Assembly (NCBI RefSeq): GCF_964204645.1
Contig: NC_134025.1
Coordinates: forward strand, 682,001-746,000
Reading direction: 5' to 3'
DNA: 64,000 nucleotides
Source of the DNA: Tubulanus polymorphus
Taxonomy: Eukaryota > Nemertea > Palaeonemertea > Tubulaniformes > Tubulanidae
Positions 50,390 through 63,878 of this stretch are shown piece after piece. The notes under the pieces are model-generated. The model was not told where the DNA came from. It saw nothing but the letters and a program-made list of their open reading frames with translations, and did not search any database. The stretch's first letter is position 1; each line of letters opens with the position of its first letter. Both the position numbers and the translations under genes were made by a program.

Positions 50390-51341
50390 GTGAGTAAATC
50401 ATTAGAAATAATTGAAGATTTAGAAATATTCGTGGAGGGAAATCTATTTAGAAAATTGGAAATTATCAAAATGTTTGAAGTTAAATCAATGTGGAATTAA
50501 ACAGAATGAATTTATCATTCAGAAAAAAATGTTTTAATGAGCAAAAGATTTTTGAAACGAAACCTTTGAAATGTTTGAAAAAAATATTAATTTTATAAAA
50601 TTCATAAAAAGATAATTTGAGTGCAGTAAAATTCTTGTGTCTTCATTTTGTATGAATGGATGAAATGAATGACGCAAAAACCTTGAAAACTGTAAAAACG
50701 ATTCTAATAGATTTATGTATTTTATTCGTTCATATTTCCCTGTTATACGAAACCAGTGTTAAAATGAATGTTCTATTATTTGTGATAGTTGTTCGCAGTA
50801 TTTCTGATTCAGTGTAACTATTAGAATTACACAATGAAACTTTAACCGTATGAATTTCCCCGATTCAAAAAGTGACAGTTATTTTCTCATAATTATTCAT
50901 CATGTCAGACGTTTTTTCTAAAACACATTTTTAATGTTTCTGTGTATAACGTTTTGTCCTATCATTCTCATATTCTGTTCGTATGGACGGGGATTATACG
51001 TAACACACTTTCATGTTTTCCAAATAGAAATCGAGACATAGTTTTCACAAAGTGATCGGTGTTTCGACACGTATAATAGGATTAGGGCAGATTGTAACAC
51101 TCGTGCCTAGCGCTTCAACGAATTTCATATAATTTCTACAAATAAACTTTAAATAGAAGATTTAATGACGGAATATTTACCGAAACACTTGACAATCGTT
51201 TTATAAGCTGCCGATTTCACATTGATTGATGGCGGAATTTTCTTATGACAAGAGTAAATAATCTATAGTGAACTCTCCGTGATTAGAGAACGTGTAGAGA
51301 GTGCTGGTGCTGGTGGGTGGTGTTTAGCACTGTGTACAGGT

Positions 51342-51499
51342 ATGGATCGTTTACGTAGAGTTAGTAGACCAACCGCTCCTGGTACTCCGAGAAAAACATC
51401 GAAATTTCAAAATTCGATTTCACTGCAAGAAAACGATTCTCCTTCTCCGTCTAGGAAAACTTCTAGATATCAGAGCCCCCTACCGGAGGCTGTAGATAG
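51342..51499 (+). CDS. Alternative first exon D
   Basis: ATG to donor GTGAGT, phase 2. Encodes 52 residues: MDRLRRVSRPTAPGTPRKTS, FQNSISLQENDSPSPSRKTS, RYQSPLPEAVD. Rich in S/T-P-x-R/K sites; SPLP fits the SxLP form of an EB1-binding motif, which is suggestive only. The open frame continues upstream without ATG. Confidence 0.7.
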
Positions 51500-52189
51500 G
51501 TGAGTGTTGTTTTGTTTTCACCCAATGCATCAAATCCCCGCTCTCTGATGATGCGACCAGATGTGAGACAAATTTGAAAATCAGGCGCGTTAAGTTAGAA
51601 TCAGTTTATTTCAAATCATACAATTCAACATAACGGTAAAAGAACTGACCCTCTATACAGGACTGAGCACATTTGATTATATTACTTAATGATATAGTGA
51701 TTCTAAATCTAAAAGCCGTATTTCTTATATGAAATCTCGTATTATAGCGTGTCAAACACGTTGATCAACAAGAGAAAAATACAAAACTTTTTATAAAATA
51801 AATCTGTGGTTGTTGTGGGTTAAAACAGTGCTTTGAGTGGTAGTTTCCACAAGTGATAAAACTGATAAAACTGATAAGAGAACGAGGAACACGTAACCTA
51901 ACTGCGATAAAGCACGAATTAACACAAATTGATAAGAACAATATCTCGATCATCTTCTATTGAAAATCAAATACTAGATTGAAATCAGAAGTTACCGATA
52001 TAATCTAATATGTAATAGAATTACTGTTCAACAGAATATTTGAATTAATTTAACGGATCAAATTTTACGTATATTCGTTGTTTTCTGTCTGATCGTTGAA
52101 ACTACAATCATTGATGAAATACTCTCAAGTTTGTGTACAGTGACTATAATATATAATCCTACAACAAGAAATGAAATATATAGTCCGGA

Positions 52190-52315
52190 ATGTTTCCTTG
52201 AGTTGAAATCGACGTTTTCGACGTTTCGACTATATCCTCTTCAGGAATACTGATTTCTGTGACAGTAGTTCTGAAGATGACTAGTAAACTATTGGATCAA
52301 GGAAACATTGCGAAC
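52190..52315. repeat. Foldback element
   Basis: CCGGAATGTTTCCTTGA at the left and TCAAGGAAACATTGCG at the right are complementary, with an interior of about 95 bases that includes the small palindrome CGACGTTTTCGACGTTTCG. Probably a MITE. Confidence 0.5.
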
Positions 52316-52826
52316 TCTATTTCTTTCTTAGTCCGGGATTTTACATTATCCACGAAGTATATATCATTAGAACGTCTGACTGAAACGTCCATTTAACGAT
52401 ATTCAAATTTTACAGTTTTATATATAGTTTAAACACCGAATTTGTTTAAAGTATCTGAAATTTGTTGTCTCTCTTTACGGTGGTTTTATTTCCAAAACAT
52501 TTTTCTCGCGAAGAATTCTTTATCAAACGTTGATAAAACTGTTACCACCGATAAACAAAGAGTGAAGAGAAGCGTTTTATAGGTTTTTTGATAGGTTTAA
52601 TGCACAGATGACTGACCAGGCGTTCATTGGGGATTAATAGTTATACACCGACTTAGTAACCTATACATTAACATAATACGACAACAGTACTAGTGTCTTA
52701 CAGTACTGCGGGTATGTTTGTACTGTCTTGACTGGAGTTATTTCGATATTTTGGATAGAAAGAAATTGTTTGAAATTCTACATTTTTTTGGGATTATTTA
52801 ACGCGTGTGGTTTTTACGAGTTTGAG

Positions 52827-52909
52827 ATGGCAGCGGCGAAGAAAGGTCCAGTAGATAAAGGGAAGGGTGATTCACGTTCTTCTTCCTCAGCCGGTCGCCC
52901 TCAATCGAA
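52827..52909 (+). CDS. Alternative first exon E
   Basis: ATG to donor GTGAGT, phase 2. Encodes MAAAKKGPVDKGKGDSRSSS then SAGRPQS plus a split codon; Lys/Ser-rich. Confidence 0.65.
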
Positions 52910-53094
52910 GTGAGTTATATATTTGTAAACAAATAATTTCTGCTTACTGAAAAAAACAGAAGACTTGTTTTAATCATTGCTATCTTTGATTGAAATACTG
53001 TGTAAAAGCAATAATTGCACAGAGTGTAAAGTCGGTTTAATTATCGGTTTGGTCTGACAGTGTATTCCGATAGATGGCGTATTGGTTTAGAATG

Positions 53095-53262
53095 GTGTCA
53101 ATTTGTTATCGTGGACGTACTCAAAAATTTAGCTTCGACGATTGCCGAAGTAACACTAACCCTACTGACCGTCCCTAACCCCAGGTTTCGAACCCACGAA
53201 CTCCGGTGTGCCAGGAAACACACTTACCACTAGACTACTAAGCCGTAGCGAAATAGACGGTT
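53095..53262 (-). mobile_element. tRNA-derived SINE
   Basis: Minus strand: CGGCTTAGTAGTCTAGTGG (A box TAGTCTAGTGG) at about 53250-53228, an anticodon-arm-like segment (GTGTTTCCTGGCACAC), and a consensus B box GGGTTCGAAACC at about 53195-53184, followed by a short unrelated body. It lies between exons E and F. Confidence 0.75.
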
Positions 53263-53906
53263 TAGGAACCTGTCTGCTCAGTGTCAGGTGTGGTAACCAG
53301 TCAGGTATGATGACCAGTCAGGTGTGGTCGGATTGTCAAAATATGGCATCAATCTTTCCATGATTTTGGATCTTCCTTATATCAGTTTACAAACATTGTC
53401 CAAGGGCAGTTGGTTTTTGGTGTCGACAGTTTATAAATCTTTATTCAACGCGGTAATTTCGAATTCAATCCTGAAACCATCTCTATCTTGCTCTATCTAT
53501 CTATTTATCTATCTATACTCATTTAGAAATTAGGTATTTGCTGTTATTCCCTGAACCATTTTCAACTATCTGAACTCTTACCAAAATCTACCTATACATT
53601 TTTAGAACATATGCGCAGAGCTCCTATAAAACATGTTCTACGTTTATATGTATGCATTTCTATTGCTCTGAGAATGAAAAGATCACCCTTTGAACTAGAA
53701 TCGCGTCGTAAAACTAACGAACTTAGAGAGACCTGAAGTTTGAACAATAAACCGTGTGAAATTTTAAAATAACGGCCACATAAATATATCAAAATCTACG
53801 GCTTAAATTCTCTAAGGTTCTTCAACTTAGGATATTTCAATTATCATAGTTAATTGTGCGTTAACCGCTCCGTGGACATAACGTTATTTCCTCTTGATCA
53901 GAAATC

Positions 53907-54010
53907 ATGAAGTCATCTCGTACACGTAAAAACAGTGTTAGTATAGACGCAGGATCTCAAACCCGCGGATCAGCAAATAGATCGACCCCTCGTAGGAAAC
54001 CGTCACACGA
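53907..54010 (+). CDS. Alternative first exon F
   Basis: ATG to donor GTAAGT, phase 2. Encodes MKSSRTRKNSVSIDAGSQTR then GSANRSTPRRKPSH plus a split codon. Basic, with STPRRK. Confidence 0.7.
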
Positions 54011-54851
54011 GTAAGTGTTTATAATAGCTTCATATAGATTCAGTATCTTGATGAACCACACACAATATCACACATTGATGATTACTAATCAATATCAATT
54101 AATCCAACCTTTTGGGTAGAGTTTCGTCAGAGATTTATTTGAGAATGATTGAAAATATGTTTCTTCAAATGAAGATGGGTAGATTTATTAAACCCGAAAT
54201 GTCAGTTTTACATAAGTGAGGGTATTTCATATAATCACTATAGGCTGCAATGATATGGAATTCAACTTTTCTATGGAATTCAACTTTTCGACTATATACA
54301 TATATCCTAATAGTAAAAATACGTTAAAGAGGATGTACTTTTAAAGAGGATGTATATTTTGCTAATAATCGTCTCAGGAATACGGACAGCGACTAGGCTA
54401 ATATATCATTTCACCATGGATTGTTTGGATATTGTTTAAATTTTTCAAAATGTATAATTATGAATATTCTTGAAACTATGGAATCTCTGATGGTCGTCTG
54501 CGGGAAATGAAATATTCGTGAGAGTTCGTTGACACATTATCTATAGCTCTGATATATTTGTATAGACGAGTTTTAATTTCTTGGAGCGATAATGTTGTTA
54601 CGCGTTGTAACAATTCTACCTATCAGTACAATCTATTGATAACTATTTACATAACGTATTCGCGAACCTGCTGTTTTTTTCATTATCAAAGACACCACGA
54701 GGCAAGAAATGTTTCCGATAACACAAAGAATGAATATCGTGACTAATTTCTTCGATTCTTTCACAAAACGCGATTTCGATCCAATCGGTTTGTACGTTGA
54801 GAAAACGTGCATATAGTCTGGAATCGTGAGAGTTGATCTCAGTCAGATCTC

Positions 54852-54949
54852 ATGTCCGGGAGTAAACCTACTTCAAAAATGCATCGTTCCGCTTCCCGTG
54901 CTACAGTTAACTCGCCAGGGGTGACTCCACGAACTGGTCGCAATAAATT
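54852..54949 (+). CDS. Alternative first exon G
   Basis: ATG to donor GTAAGT, phase 2. Encodes MSGSKPTSKMHRSASRATVN then SPGVTPRTGRNK plus a split codon. Basic, with VTPRTGR. Confidence 0.7.
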
Positions 54950-54954
54950 GTAAG

Positions 54955-56174
54955 TCGTAGAATCTAGAGAAGAACATTGTAATATTTCATCTGTTATAGA
55001 ATTCATTTTGAAATTCAGGATCAACGAGGAAAAGAATGCAATCAGAGACTGTTACGTTCATATTTAGGTTTTAGTCATATTGAGGAATGGAGTTTAGTTT
55101 CACCACGAACAACACAGTTGGTATTCAGCCTATCCGATTATAAAACCTTACCACCAATAATTAGGTAACTTACTAACTAGGAAAAATTCATATTTGGTTT
55201 ATGAATGAAGCCATTTTAATTTCACGCTGGAGTGATATTTGTTTCTACTTTAGCACCATTGTTTTAGTTCACGTGGCACCTTCGTAAAAAATGGTGCATA
55301 AATGGTGCACATTTAGAAGAGAGAGTATCTCTTTGATTATTTTATCCTGTCTTTTTAATATGGTAACTAATCATTCAGTATTAACGATGTAGAATCTACC
55401 GCAATCATTCAGTCCTCCACCGGTGGGTAAGACGTATAGATGTAATCGAGCTGTAGCACGCCGCATGAGCTAAGATAGAAGAGGGTTCATTGTCCTGAGC
55501 TTATCTCGAAGAGTGTTAGATAGAACCATAAAGGACCAATAACCAATGTTTTGATAAAAAAGGTAGTATATAGTCAACCAGTTTTACAACTGTGTGTTAA
55601 ATCTCTGGGTCTGATGTCAAAAGTAGTTCATGTACTTAAAAACTCACAACTATATGTTGGCCCTAGTGACTTCAGAAATTTAATGGTTCCGCTTTTTACT
55701 GAGTTCATATTATTTCTGATTTGGGTATGACACATTTTACTGTTCTAATTTCAATCGCAGCGGGAAATTCATGTTTCGATGAACACGGTGAAAAAAACCT
55801 TTGAAACGATCTAAGAATATTTTACTGAATGGATATGAATAAATCTTAAACATAAAAAACTGCTACTTTAACAGGTTGTATTGAAATTTCAGTAAGGCAC
55901 AAGTGTCTCCAGTTGGGCATTCATAGGTTCGCTGTTTTTGGATACGGAATTTCATAAAGTGCAAATAATTCTAGGTTTAAAGAAAAGATCCACAATTTGT
56001 GGAGAAAAACGAGAGTTTTTTGAATGGCTCGTGTATGGAGCTGAGTCGAAACGTTACAAATCTTAGTTTTTCTTCATAATTGTGTGTTTTTTCTTCAAAT
56101 GAATTACAAACAGTCAAACTTTGTCTGTGGAAACCAACGATTCTCATTTCGGAATATATATTAGACTCAGAAAG
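54955..56174. other. No additional exon seen between G and H
   Basis: AT-rich sequence containing a TACCACCAATAATTAGGTAACT repeat-like word at about 55150 that also occurs, changed, near 26238. No ATG exon with a phase-2 donor was recognised. Confidence 0.3.
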
Positions 56175-56284
56175 ATGGCGGCTGTCTCAAAAGTAGCGGC
56201 TAAATTCATGAATAGATCACCCTCTAAGGGCAACATCTCTCCATCTGCGATATTTAGTGCTAGTTCCAAAGTTAAATTGAGAAT
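56175..56284 (+). CDS. Alternative first exon H
   Basis: ATG to donor GTAAGT, phase 2. Encodes MAAVSKVAAKFMNRSPSKGN then ISPSAIFSASSKVKLR plus a split codon. Confidence 0.68.
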
Positions 56285-57537
56285 GTAAGTATTAAAACTA
56301 AAAGATATTCATATCAATCATATCAAGGTATGTAGGCCTATATTTATCCGAGGACCCAATGTCACCATTCTGACTTTTGAGATCTAAAAACTTTTGGAAC
56401 AAAGTAAATCTAAATTTTAACCATGGAACCCTAAACTTAAACCCAGAATTTTAGAACTGGGTCCGAGATGGAACAATTTTGGATTTTTAGGGTTTTTTAG
56501 GGACTTACGGTCGAATAATTTGACAATTAAGATTTTCTTTGGGTCAATGTTTCTACCTGTTTCGCATAGACCAGGGCAAACATATATTGAGATGATGTAT
56601 TTTCTATCAGAGGCATCTGGGCACTAGGAGGCCATACGGATACAAGTCGTAATGAATATTTTGGTAGTCGTAATTTTTGTAGTTTGTGGATTGATACGGA
56701 TAATTTTTGCTTTATGGCGATGACTCCTGGGATTATAGAGGCAGGTGATAGTATCAGTAGGGTAGGAATTAATCCCAATTTATAGGATCTAGAATAAATC
56801 CTTCCTGCTGAGAAACAATTTCATTAAAGCTGCCTCCTCTTCGCTCACTAGCGTAGACAGGTGTGCGTGGAGACAACCAGCCACGTCATCGGCTGCTGCA
56901 GGCCGGGTATTATAAAAGCTTCAATCTGCGTCATGTCAAACCAACAGCTCTTTATCAGAATTAATTATTTCAGCAGAAAACTACTCAATGTTTTATTGAT
57001 TTAGTTTTACAGGTTTGTTTAGTTAGTCGTGGAGACTGCATTAAGACCGTACCAGGCGGAAGTGCTTGTACTCGAGTCGGCTATGGATTGAGTTTATCAA
57101 ACCCTCACTCACCGCCAATAAGAAAGGCAATTTTCCACGACCAATTTCAGTCGCACAATCAACCGACTTTGTATAGTAAATAATACCCTTTCAAAGAATC
57201 GTAAATTTATGCGTTTTTTACAGTGGTTTATACGAGGATGTTTCTACGTTCGCTTTTCATTAAAAGCTCATATTCTCATCTATGAAAGTCATGCACGAGA
57301 CGCTTAGATTTTAGTCCAGGTGCATTCTAAGTTGCGTACACGGGACTAGAAGATCTTTATGTCTCAATACCTTCTATAAAAATGAACATCCTTCATGTGA
57401 CCCCGGTAATCGAGGATATGATTGTGGACTGACTATCTGTCTCACCACTCCACTCAGTGATTGATATGAGTTGATGAAGTTTCCGATGAGTGTTTATAGG
57501 TGTGTGATTACGTGGGTTACGTGGTAAATTTCGCGTG

Positions 57538-57716
57538 ATGAAACCGAATTTACTATCAGTCCCAACAGCAAAGGAAACCATGGATACTATAGAGGTGATG
57601 CAGCCTGTTGTACGACGCTCATCTTCAGTTGTCTCTTCATCAGTCGGACTCACAGTTCATCATCATCAACATCATCCTCATCATCACCGGAAAGATTCTA
57701 ATATTCACGCTGAAAG
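57538..57716 (+). CDS. Alternative first exon I
   Basis: ATG to donor GTCTGT, phase 2. Encodes 59 residues with RRSSSVVSSSVGLTV, a His-rich tract (HHHQHHPHHH) and RKDSNIHAE. The donor is weaker than in its neighbours, but the phase agrees. Confidence 0.6.
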
Positions 57717-58304
57717 GTCTGTTTTTCTACTTCAATGTCTTTCTTTTCTAATTCTTATTTTTGGATATTTTTGAAATTCTTTCTCGTGGAACACTGGCGT
57801 AGCTCTATTGCTCCATGCATTCAATGCGTTAGTTCAGTGAACTTCGCCGAACTCGGACAAACTGCGACCACGACAAAATTTGTCCGAGACAAGCGAAATC
57901 CGGATTAGGGATCGGGAGAATAAGATCGGAGAAAATGAGAGAATGATAAGTTAATTTGTTCGAGTAAGTTTTATTTCTTCTCGGGACATTTCTTCTCTAT
58001 AACTTCGTATCATAACTCTGTTTCCTTATCATACATTGTCAGTTGTTAGGAGGTTATCTTTGATAATGGACTCTTTGTATGATTTATGTCGATCTTAATA
58101 TTTGAAGGGTGTATATTTGTTCGTTACGGTAAGTCAACAACTCTTCAATGAGCTACATGTTTATTCGTAACGCGTCTGTATGGTCGGGTATAGGGTACGG
58201 GTTTCCTGGTGACAGCATATTTAGGACATTTAAGAAAAACTTTTGTAATCAGCGCGCGTGGATCTTTTAGTAGTAAAGTTTTGGCGATTTTAAAGACTTA
58301 AAGA

Positions 58305-58804
58305 ATGGCAACAACGTCACCTTCGGGTCGCAGGAACAAGAGTTTATACTCTACATCGTCTGTAGTTAAAAAGGCAACAGATGTGAGCGCTAAATCGGGG
58401 TCGAGTCGTAGAACTGGATCGTTACCTCGCGAGGTTCGACACCGGACCGGAGACAAATCAAACTCCTCGATTTCATCAGGGAATACGGAACAGGATAATA
58501 ACCAAGCTTCCATACAAGAACTGCTCGGTTTAACTAACGATGTATTTTATCGGATTGTTCGGCAGTTTCCGGAACGGTTGGAAATTCCCGATGATTTTCT
58601 AGTAAATACAGCAAAGAAATCTGGATCGGAATTGCCGTCGTCAGCGGGTACAACAGGACGTCGTGAGAAATCAGCAGATGGATCTGCAACACCTAGAAAA
58701 CAATCCGTATTAACCGCAGCAGCCGCAGCGGCCACGGCGACCGACTCTTACTCGAAGGACGGCTCCGGGTATAGTTTATCAGTTTGTGAAACAGACAGGG
58801 ACAG
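58305..58804 (+). CDS. Alternative first exon J (longest)
   Basis: ATG to donor GTGAGT, phase 2. Encodes 166 residues: a basic Ser-rich start (MATTSPSGRRNKSLYSTSSV), a more ordered central part (SIQELLGLTNDVFYRIVRQF then PERLEIPDDFLVNT), a TPRKQSV motif and an Ala run. The only one of the 13 with a segment that could be a small folded or helical unit. No domain is recognised. Confidence 0.75.
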
Positions 58805-59192
58805 GTGAGTGTAAATGACCAGAACCAATATTTTTCGGGCATCAAATTATCTGACTTTAGACTCGTGGATTGGAACGTGTCTGTTTTGTGGTTTTCAGCC
58901 TCACGCCGCAGATTCTTTTTGTGCACTAGTTTTTTTGCTAGATGAGGTCTCTTTTTCAACTTTCTAATGTTTCCTTTTGTGAAATATCGCCTGAGAAACC
59001 CGTCCCATAGATATACGGAGTTCCCCACAGTCCCGACCCGCTGAGACACGGAGTTCACTGCTGCCAACCGTACAGTGGCGACATCTACAGACTTACACCG
59101 GCAACTAGCAACAACAACATGATGAATACTGATTGACAACAAACTCTAAACTTCACTAATTATACATGTCATAATTAACCAGGATCATTAAC

Positions 59193-59257
59193 ATGGCCTC
59201 AAAACCGGCAAAGAAAACCCCGTCAACAGCAAGAGTTGGTTCTGCATCGAATAAAGA
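59193..59257 (+). CDS. Alternative first exon K
   Basis: ATG to donor GTAAGA, phase 2. Encodes MASKPAKKTPSTARVGSASN then K plus a split codon. Similar in style to exon E (MA-x-KK). Confidence 0.68.
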
Positions 59258-62173
59258 GTAAGAGCTACTGATAATAGTTAGAATAAACTGCTGCCTAAAA
59301 AGTGAAGTTTGCAACAAGTTTTTTCCTCTCCCTCGCGTGACTCCCCCTCTGGGCGGGCTGGCTCTCGCACTCCCGGCGGCGGCCGACCGATTATTACCCC
59401 TCAGTATCTCCCTTCGTCCTGATATCTGACTACAAAGTCGACATTACTGTATCTATAAATGAAAGCTGAAATTTTCTGAAAACCACTGAAAAACTAAAAT
59501 AAACAGCAGTAGGAATTCAAATTCAATTTGATTTTATTCCAGGCCGACATTGGAACAATTAATTCCTTTTTTAATTTAGAATAATAAGGGCAGTTGTCAG
59601 GTTTATATTGATTATGGTTATTTCCTCTCAAGACACCTCCAGATAGGTTTCGTCTTTTTTTAAAGGTTTAGGCTAAATATAATGGAAATGATGTAGGCCT
59701 AATAATGAATCGATTTAATTGAAAGGATATTGTTTTACTGGTGATTAAAGATTTCATCCAGTAATGAGAATTCACACTTAATAATGATTCCAGCATGTTA
59801 ATCTAATAGCTTGGCTACACAAATTCATCTGTGTTAATCCGGCTATGCTAATCCTCTTGTAGTTTGATAATCCTTGGTAATCCATAAAAAACAACTTTTA
59901 GTCCACAGGTCATGTAAGAGTTCACTATAAGCTGTACTAATAATACTAGTGACACCAGGCTGCCTGTCTGTTAGCCCAGCTAGTGATACCAGCCTTCCTA
60001 CCTGACCGTGTGACACTGAGTCAATGAGCTGATCACCAATTGGTGTCCAGTCAACTGTGGCTGACAATACATAGCTCCTAACTGTGACTGACTACATTAA
60101 CAAATCATTAACATATTGAAATTTTGATTCTTGAATGAAATTGAATTAGTTTCCATTGACACTTCAAGCAGCTATTTTCAATCCCAAACTTACACCTAGG
60201 GCTGAATTTAATTAGCTATTTCTAAGAGCCCAACAATTTCACCTAAATTCAATATTTAAGCTGTATTTTGGCCACACTACCTTTGTACATTTATGACATA
60301 CATTAGGCCAAATTGACTTTTTGAAGCTCAAGATATGATTTACATTGAAATAAAGATCACCTTTTTTCAGCCCAAAAATTGTTCAAAATAAAGCATGATT
60401 TGAATAAGTTATTCTGAAGCCCAAAATCAGAACTAAGAGTATGAATAAAGTGTATTCCTGCCGTGCTCCCCACCCCTGTGCCAGCCTGGCGTGCTCCCCC
60501 CACCCCCGTGCCTGCCTGTCGTGCTCCCCCCCACCCCCGTGCCTGCCTGCCTGTCGATGTATTTTAATGGACTCTAGTGTTTCCGGTATAAATGGTCTTA
60601 TTACTTCCTCTGTTTGAATGACAGAGAACAGTGATTGATGATTGACCTCCTCACCTCTCTCTACCTCTCTCTCTCTCTTACAACCTCTATGATTCATTTA
60701 ATGTTTCAATTTTCAATTGATAACATGATTAATTACTGAATTAGACAAAGAAATTTCATCCAAAAATACTATTATTCTGCTCTATTCACTGAATGATGAG
60801 TGATGATCATTTGCTGAAAAATGATTGAATTTCTGCGACGATTTTCCTTCGAATCACATTCGAAATTTCACATTAAATCGACATAGAAAACCTTTTAATT
60901 TTACGTGTTTATCAATTTCTAAATTTGTCAAATACCGCTGGTAGAATTCGCCGGTAAAATTGCCTAAATTGCGATGTTTAATAATTATTCAATTATTCGA
61001 CAGAGATTTTTATGAAAAAGTTTCTCTGTCGTCGTAAAACGTGTCTCGACGATGAAAATGATAAAAATGACGATCACATCAATTAAATAGGACGTTTTAA
61101 TTGGACAATTATGTTTATAGCGTTCTGTATTCCCTACAGATTTACAGCAAGCCGTTATTATATGCAAATATACCCAGGAAATAATTTCAGCAGTAGAGTC
61201 TGAGAGAGCGGTATTATCGTGGAAAATTGGCCGTCAATTACGTTAGCGCTAACTCTTCTAAATTACACGCGCAACGTGGTGAAATCACAATGAAATTTTC
61301 GATCCAGTTTCCATATAAAACGTTGTTAAAGTCTTATTGATATAAAACTGATTGAAAATGAAATGTTTAGAATTCATGTGGGAAAATTAGCAGCTGACTT
61401 TGATAAAAGGCTTTGAATTATTTGAGCGTAGTTGATTAATAGTGGTTGACAGCTGATACTAAATGACTTAAAATGAAAACTCACTTTTAACCCAAAGTTT
61501 ATTGTAACGATCAACAGTAAACTCCGTTCTCATAAACGTTGAGGAAGTTTGAAAGATGACAAAAATTTGAAATACATTTTCATCGATCAGACTTACTGAA
61601 ATACGGATAAGACGTGAAAAATATGAATCAAGCGAAATCCAAAGATTTGTAAATGAAAATAAAAAAATAGGAAACCAATCATTGATCTTCCTGTGAATCT
61701 AAATGTAAATCTACCTGTGACTGTTTGTAGGAAACATCTGAAATGTTACGGACCCAATAAACTTTCCAATACGTTGTAGTCTTCACAATAAACGTTTCTA
61801 TTCCAAACGTTTATTTGTCTATTGTGGGATTTCGCTTAAATAAGATTTTCTTTGACCCTATTTATTAAACCACAGCCGCCCACCTCCCCCACACCCCCAA
61901 CTCCCACTCCCCACCTCCCGGAGATTCAACTATTCATTAAATTGTTGCGAACTATGAATTGATGCTAATAAAATCGGTTCTCATCAATAAATCAGCAGAT
62001 ATTCAATCCATTAACGAGTCCAGTTCACAGTCCTTGTTTTTATTAATCTCTAGATTTCTATGTCCTGACGACGACAGAAAATACAACAGAAATTATCGAA
62101 TATTTGATTAAATGTATTGATAATTAATTCAGCAGGTTTCAATGGTAGAATTGTAATAAGTATATCTCATAAT
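59258..62173. other. Long exon-free interval
   Basis: Nearly 3 kb without a recognised exon. Holds a C-rich short tandem repeat with CGTGCTCCCCCCACCCCCGT (60460-60560) and AT-rich sequence. No additional ATG exon with a phase-2 donor was found by eye. Confidence 0.4.
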
Positions 62174-62353
<180 letters not shown>

Positions 62354-62709
62354 CCCCCCATCGGTCCTCTCCTCATGTTCCTACGTTAAATCCATTGTTA
62401 TGCTGATTTGTATTGTGTAAAGGTTATTAAACTAATGCAAGCACGATGGTTGCGGCACACGCATGCGGCACACACGTAGCACACGCAGCACACCGGGCGC
62501 ATGCAGCTTATATGTGTGTTCAATGCGTCATTGTAGTTTTACCTGTGAACATATGGACGTCTCTCATTAAAACTACAGTCAGTTGATGTCAGTCAACGCT
62601 ACAGTTAGTATCACTTGTAGAATAGCGTAGAGAGAAGGAGAGGTAGCTAGCTCGCGGGGCGGGGGTCTTCTAACCCCCCCCCAAAAAATACGGGCTCGCT
62701 TTATTCAAA

Positions 62710-62750
62710 ATGGTTTATACAAATAGGAATCATTTATCAGTCACTGCCGG
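62710..62750 (+). CDS. Alternative first exon L (shortest)
   Basis: ATG to donor GTGAGT, phase 2. Encodes only MVYTNRNHLSVTA plus a split Gly codon (GG). Short, so supported mainly by its place in the series, phase and good donor. Confidence 0.5.
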
Positions 62751-63771
62751 GTGAGTCATTAAAATAATTGTTGTAATTATTATTAATTAGTAATTGATTA
62801 ATTAATGTCTAGATATAATTCGATCTTTATTAAACGGTTATTCTTTATGACGACAATAACGTGCGTGCGTAGGTAAATACAGTTCGTGTGTTTATATTAT
62901 TTGGAATAAAAACAAGAGGATATTTTTAGAATTTTTTCAATTCGACAATTTAGGGAATATATTCAGATTTCACGTAAGTTTAAACATTACGGATTAACCG
63001 CGTTTTAATAAGAACATGATTTCTTTAAGTAATGTTTGTGTTATGTTGAGATATTGTATGGAGTATTAGAGATTGTGATATAGTAGCGCAGAAACATGTT
63101 TTATAAAATCAATAATTGTGTCCTATGTCTGTTGTACAGTTGTGGTTATGATTATATAGTACTATGTTTATATCAGTATGCAGACAGCAGCAGCAGTACT
63201 GCGGTGCCCTGTCGTATCATAACATCAAAACCCAATATATACAAATTTATAAGATTTAAAACGATATCTAAAATTAAGACGCAATATTTCAGACTCTCTC
63301 TAGAGACATGATGTAATCTTTTACATTTCTATACAGTGGTTTATATATCATTTCTCCACAACTGAGGGTATCGGCCTATTTAACTATTTGTTAGATATTT
63401 GATTAAGAATTTGTAAATAACATTCATAATATATCTAGATGAAATTCATAAACAGATATATGAATTTTAGATTTCAATATTTTTATCAATTAAAGCATTT
63501 TCATCATGAATTGCTCAGATTTCATCGACATCATTGATTAAATTCATACAAGAATTTTTGTGATCCTATAAATAAATTCCACGTATTTGTTGTCAAAGTT
63601 AATAATTTAGCAGTTAAAACCTGTTTAGGTAATAATTCTGTAAGTCAGATATTTTTCTCACGGTTCAGTCAGTGTCAGTCACACCGTTGAAAGTTGAAAA
63701 GTTTTATTCTGGTGATTTTATCAGAATCTCTGAGGATTAATTGATTTATATTTATTACTGGATCGAGTTTG

Positions 63772-63878
63772 ATGATGTCACGTGTTGGTACGGCAAAAAA
63801 ATGGACAACAAAAACAGCAGCCGGAGGCAAAACAGAACATCATAACATCTCATCTAAATGGGAAATGGCTTTAGCCGG
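63772..63878 (+). CDS. Alternative first exon M (tentative)
   Basis: ATGATG to a weak donor GG|GTTTGA, phase 2. Encodes MMSRVGTAKKWTTKTAAGGK, TEHHNISSKWEMALA plus a split Gly codon (GG), which ends like exon L (A-GG). The basic composition fits the series, but the donor is poor and the frame runs on 15 more codons to a stop at about 63924. Confidence 0.4.

Noticed and set aside
53184-53250. Possible functional tRNA gene on the minus strand
   Set aside because: The B box is good, but the 5' and 3' ends do not pair as an acceptor stem and a SINE-like body follows.
59843-60697. Minus-strand ORFs of 74 and 104 codons
   Set aside because: No recognisable features; the second covers a C-rich tandem repeat and a CT run.
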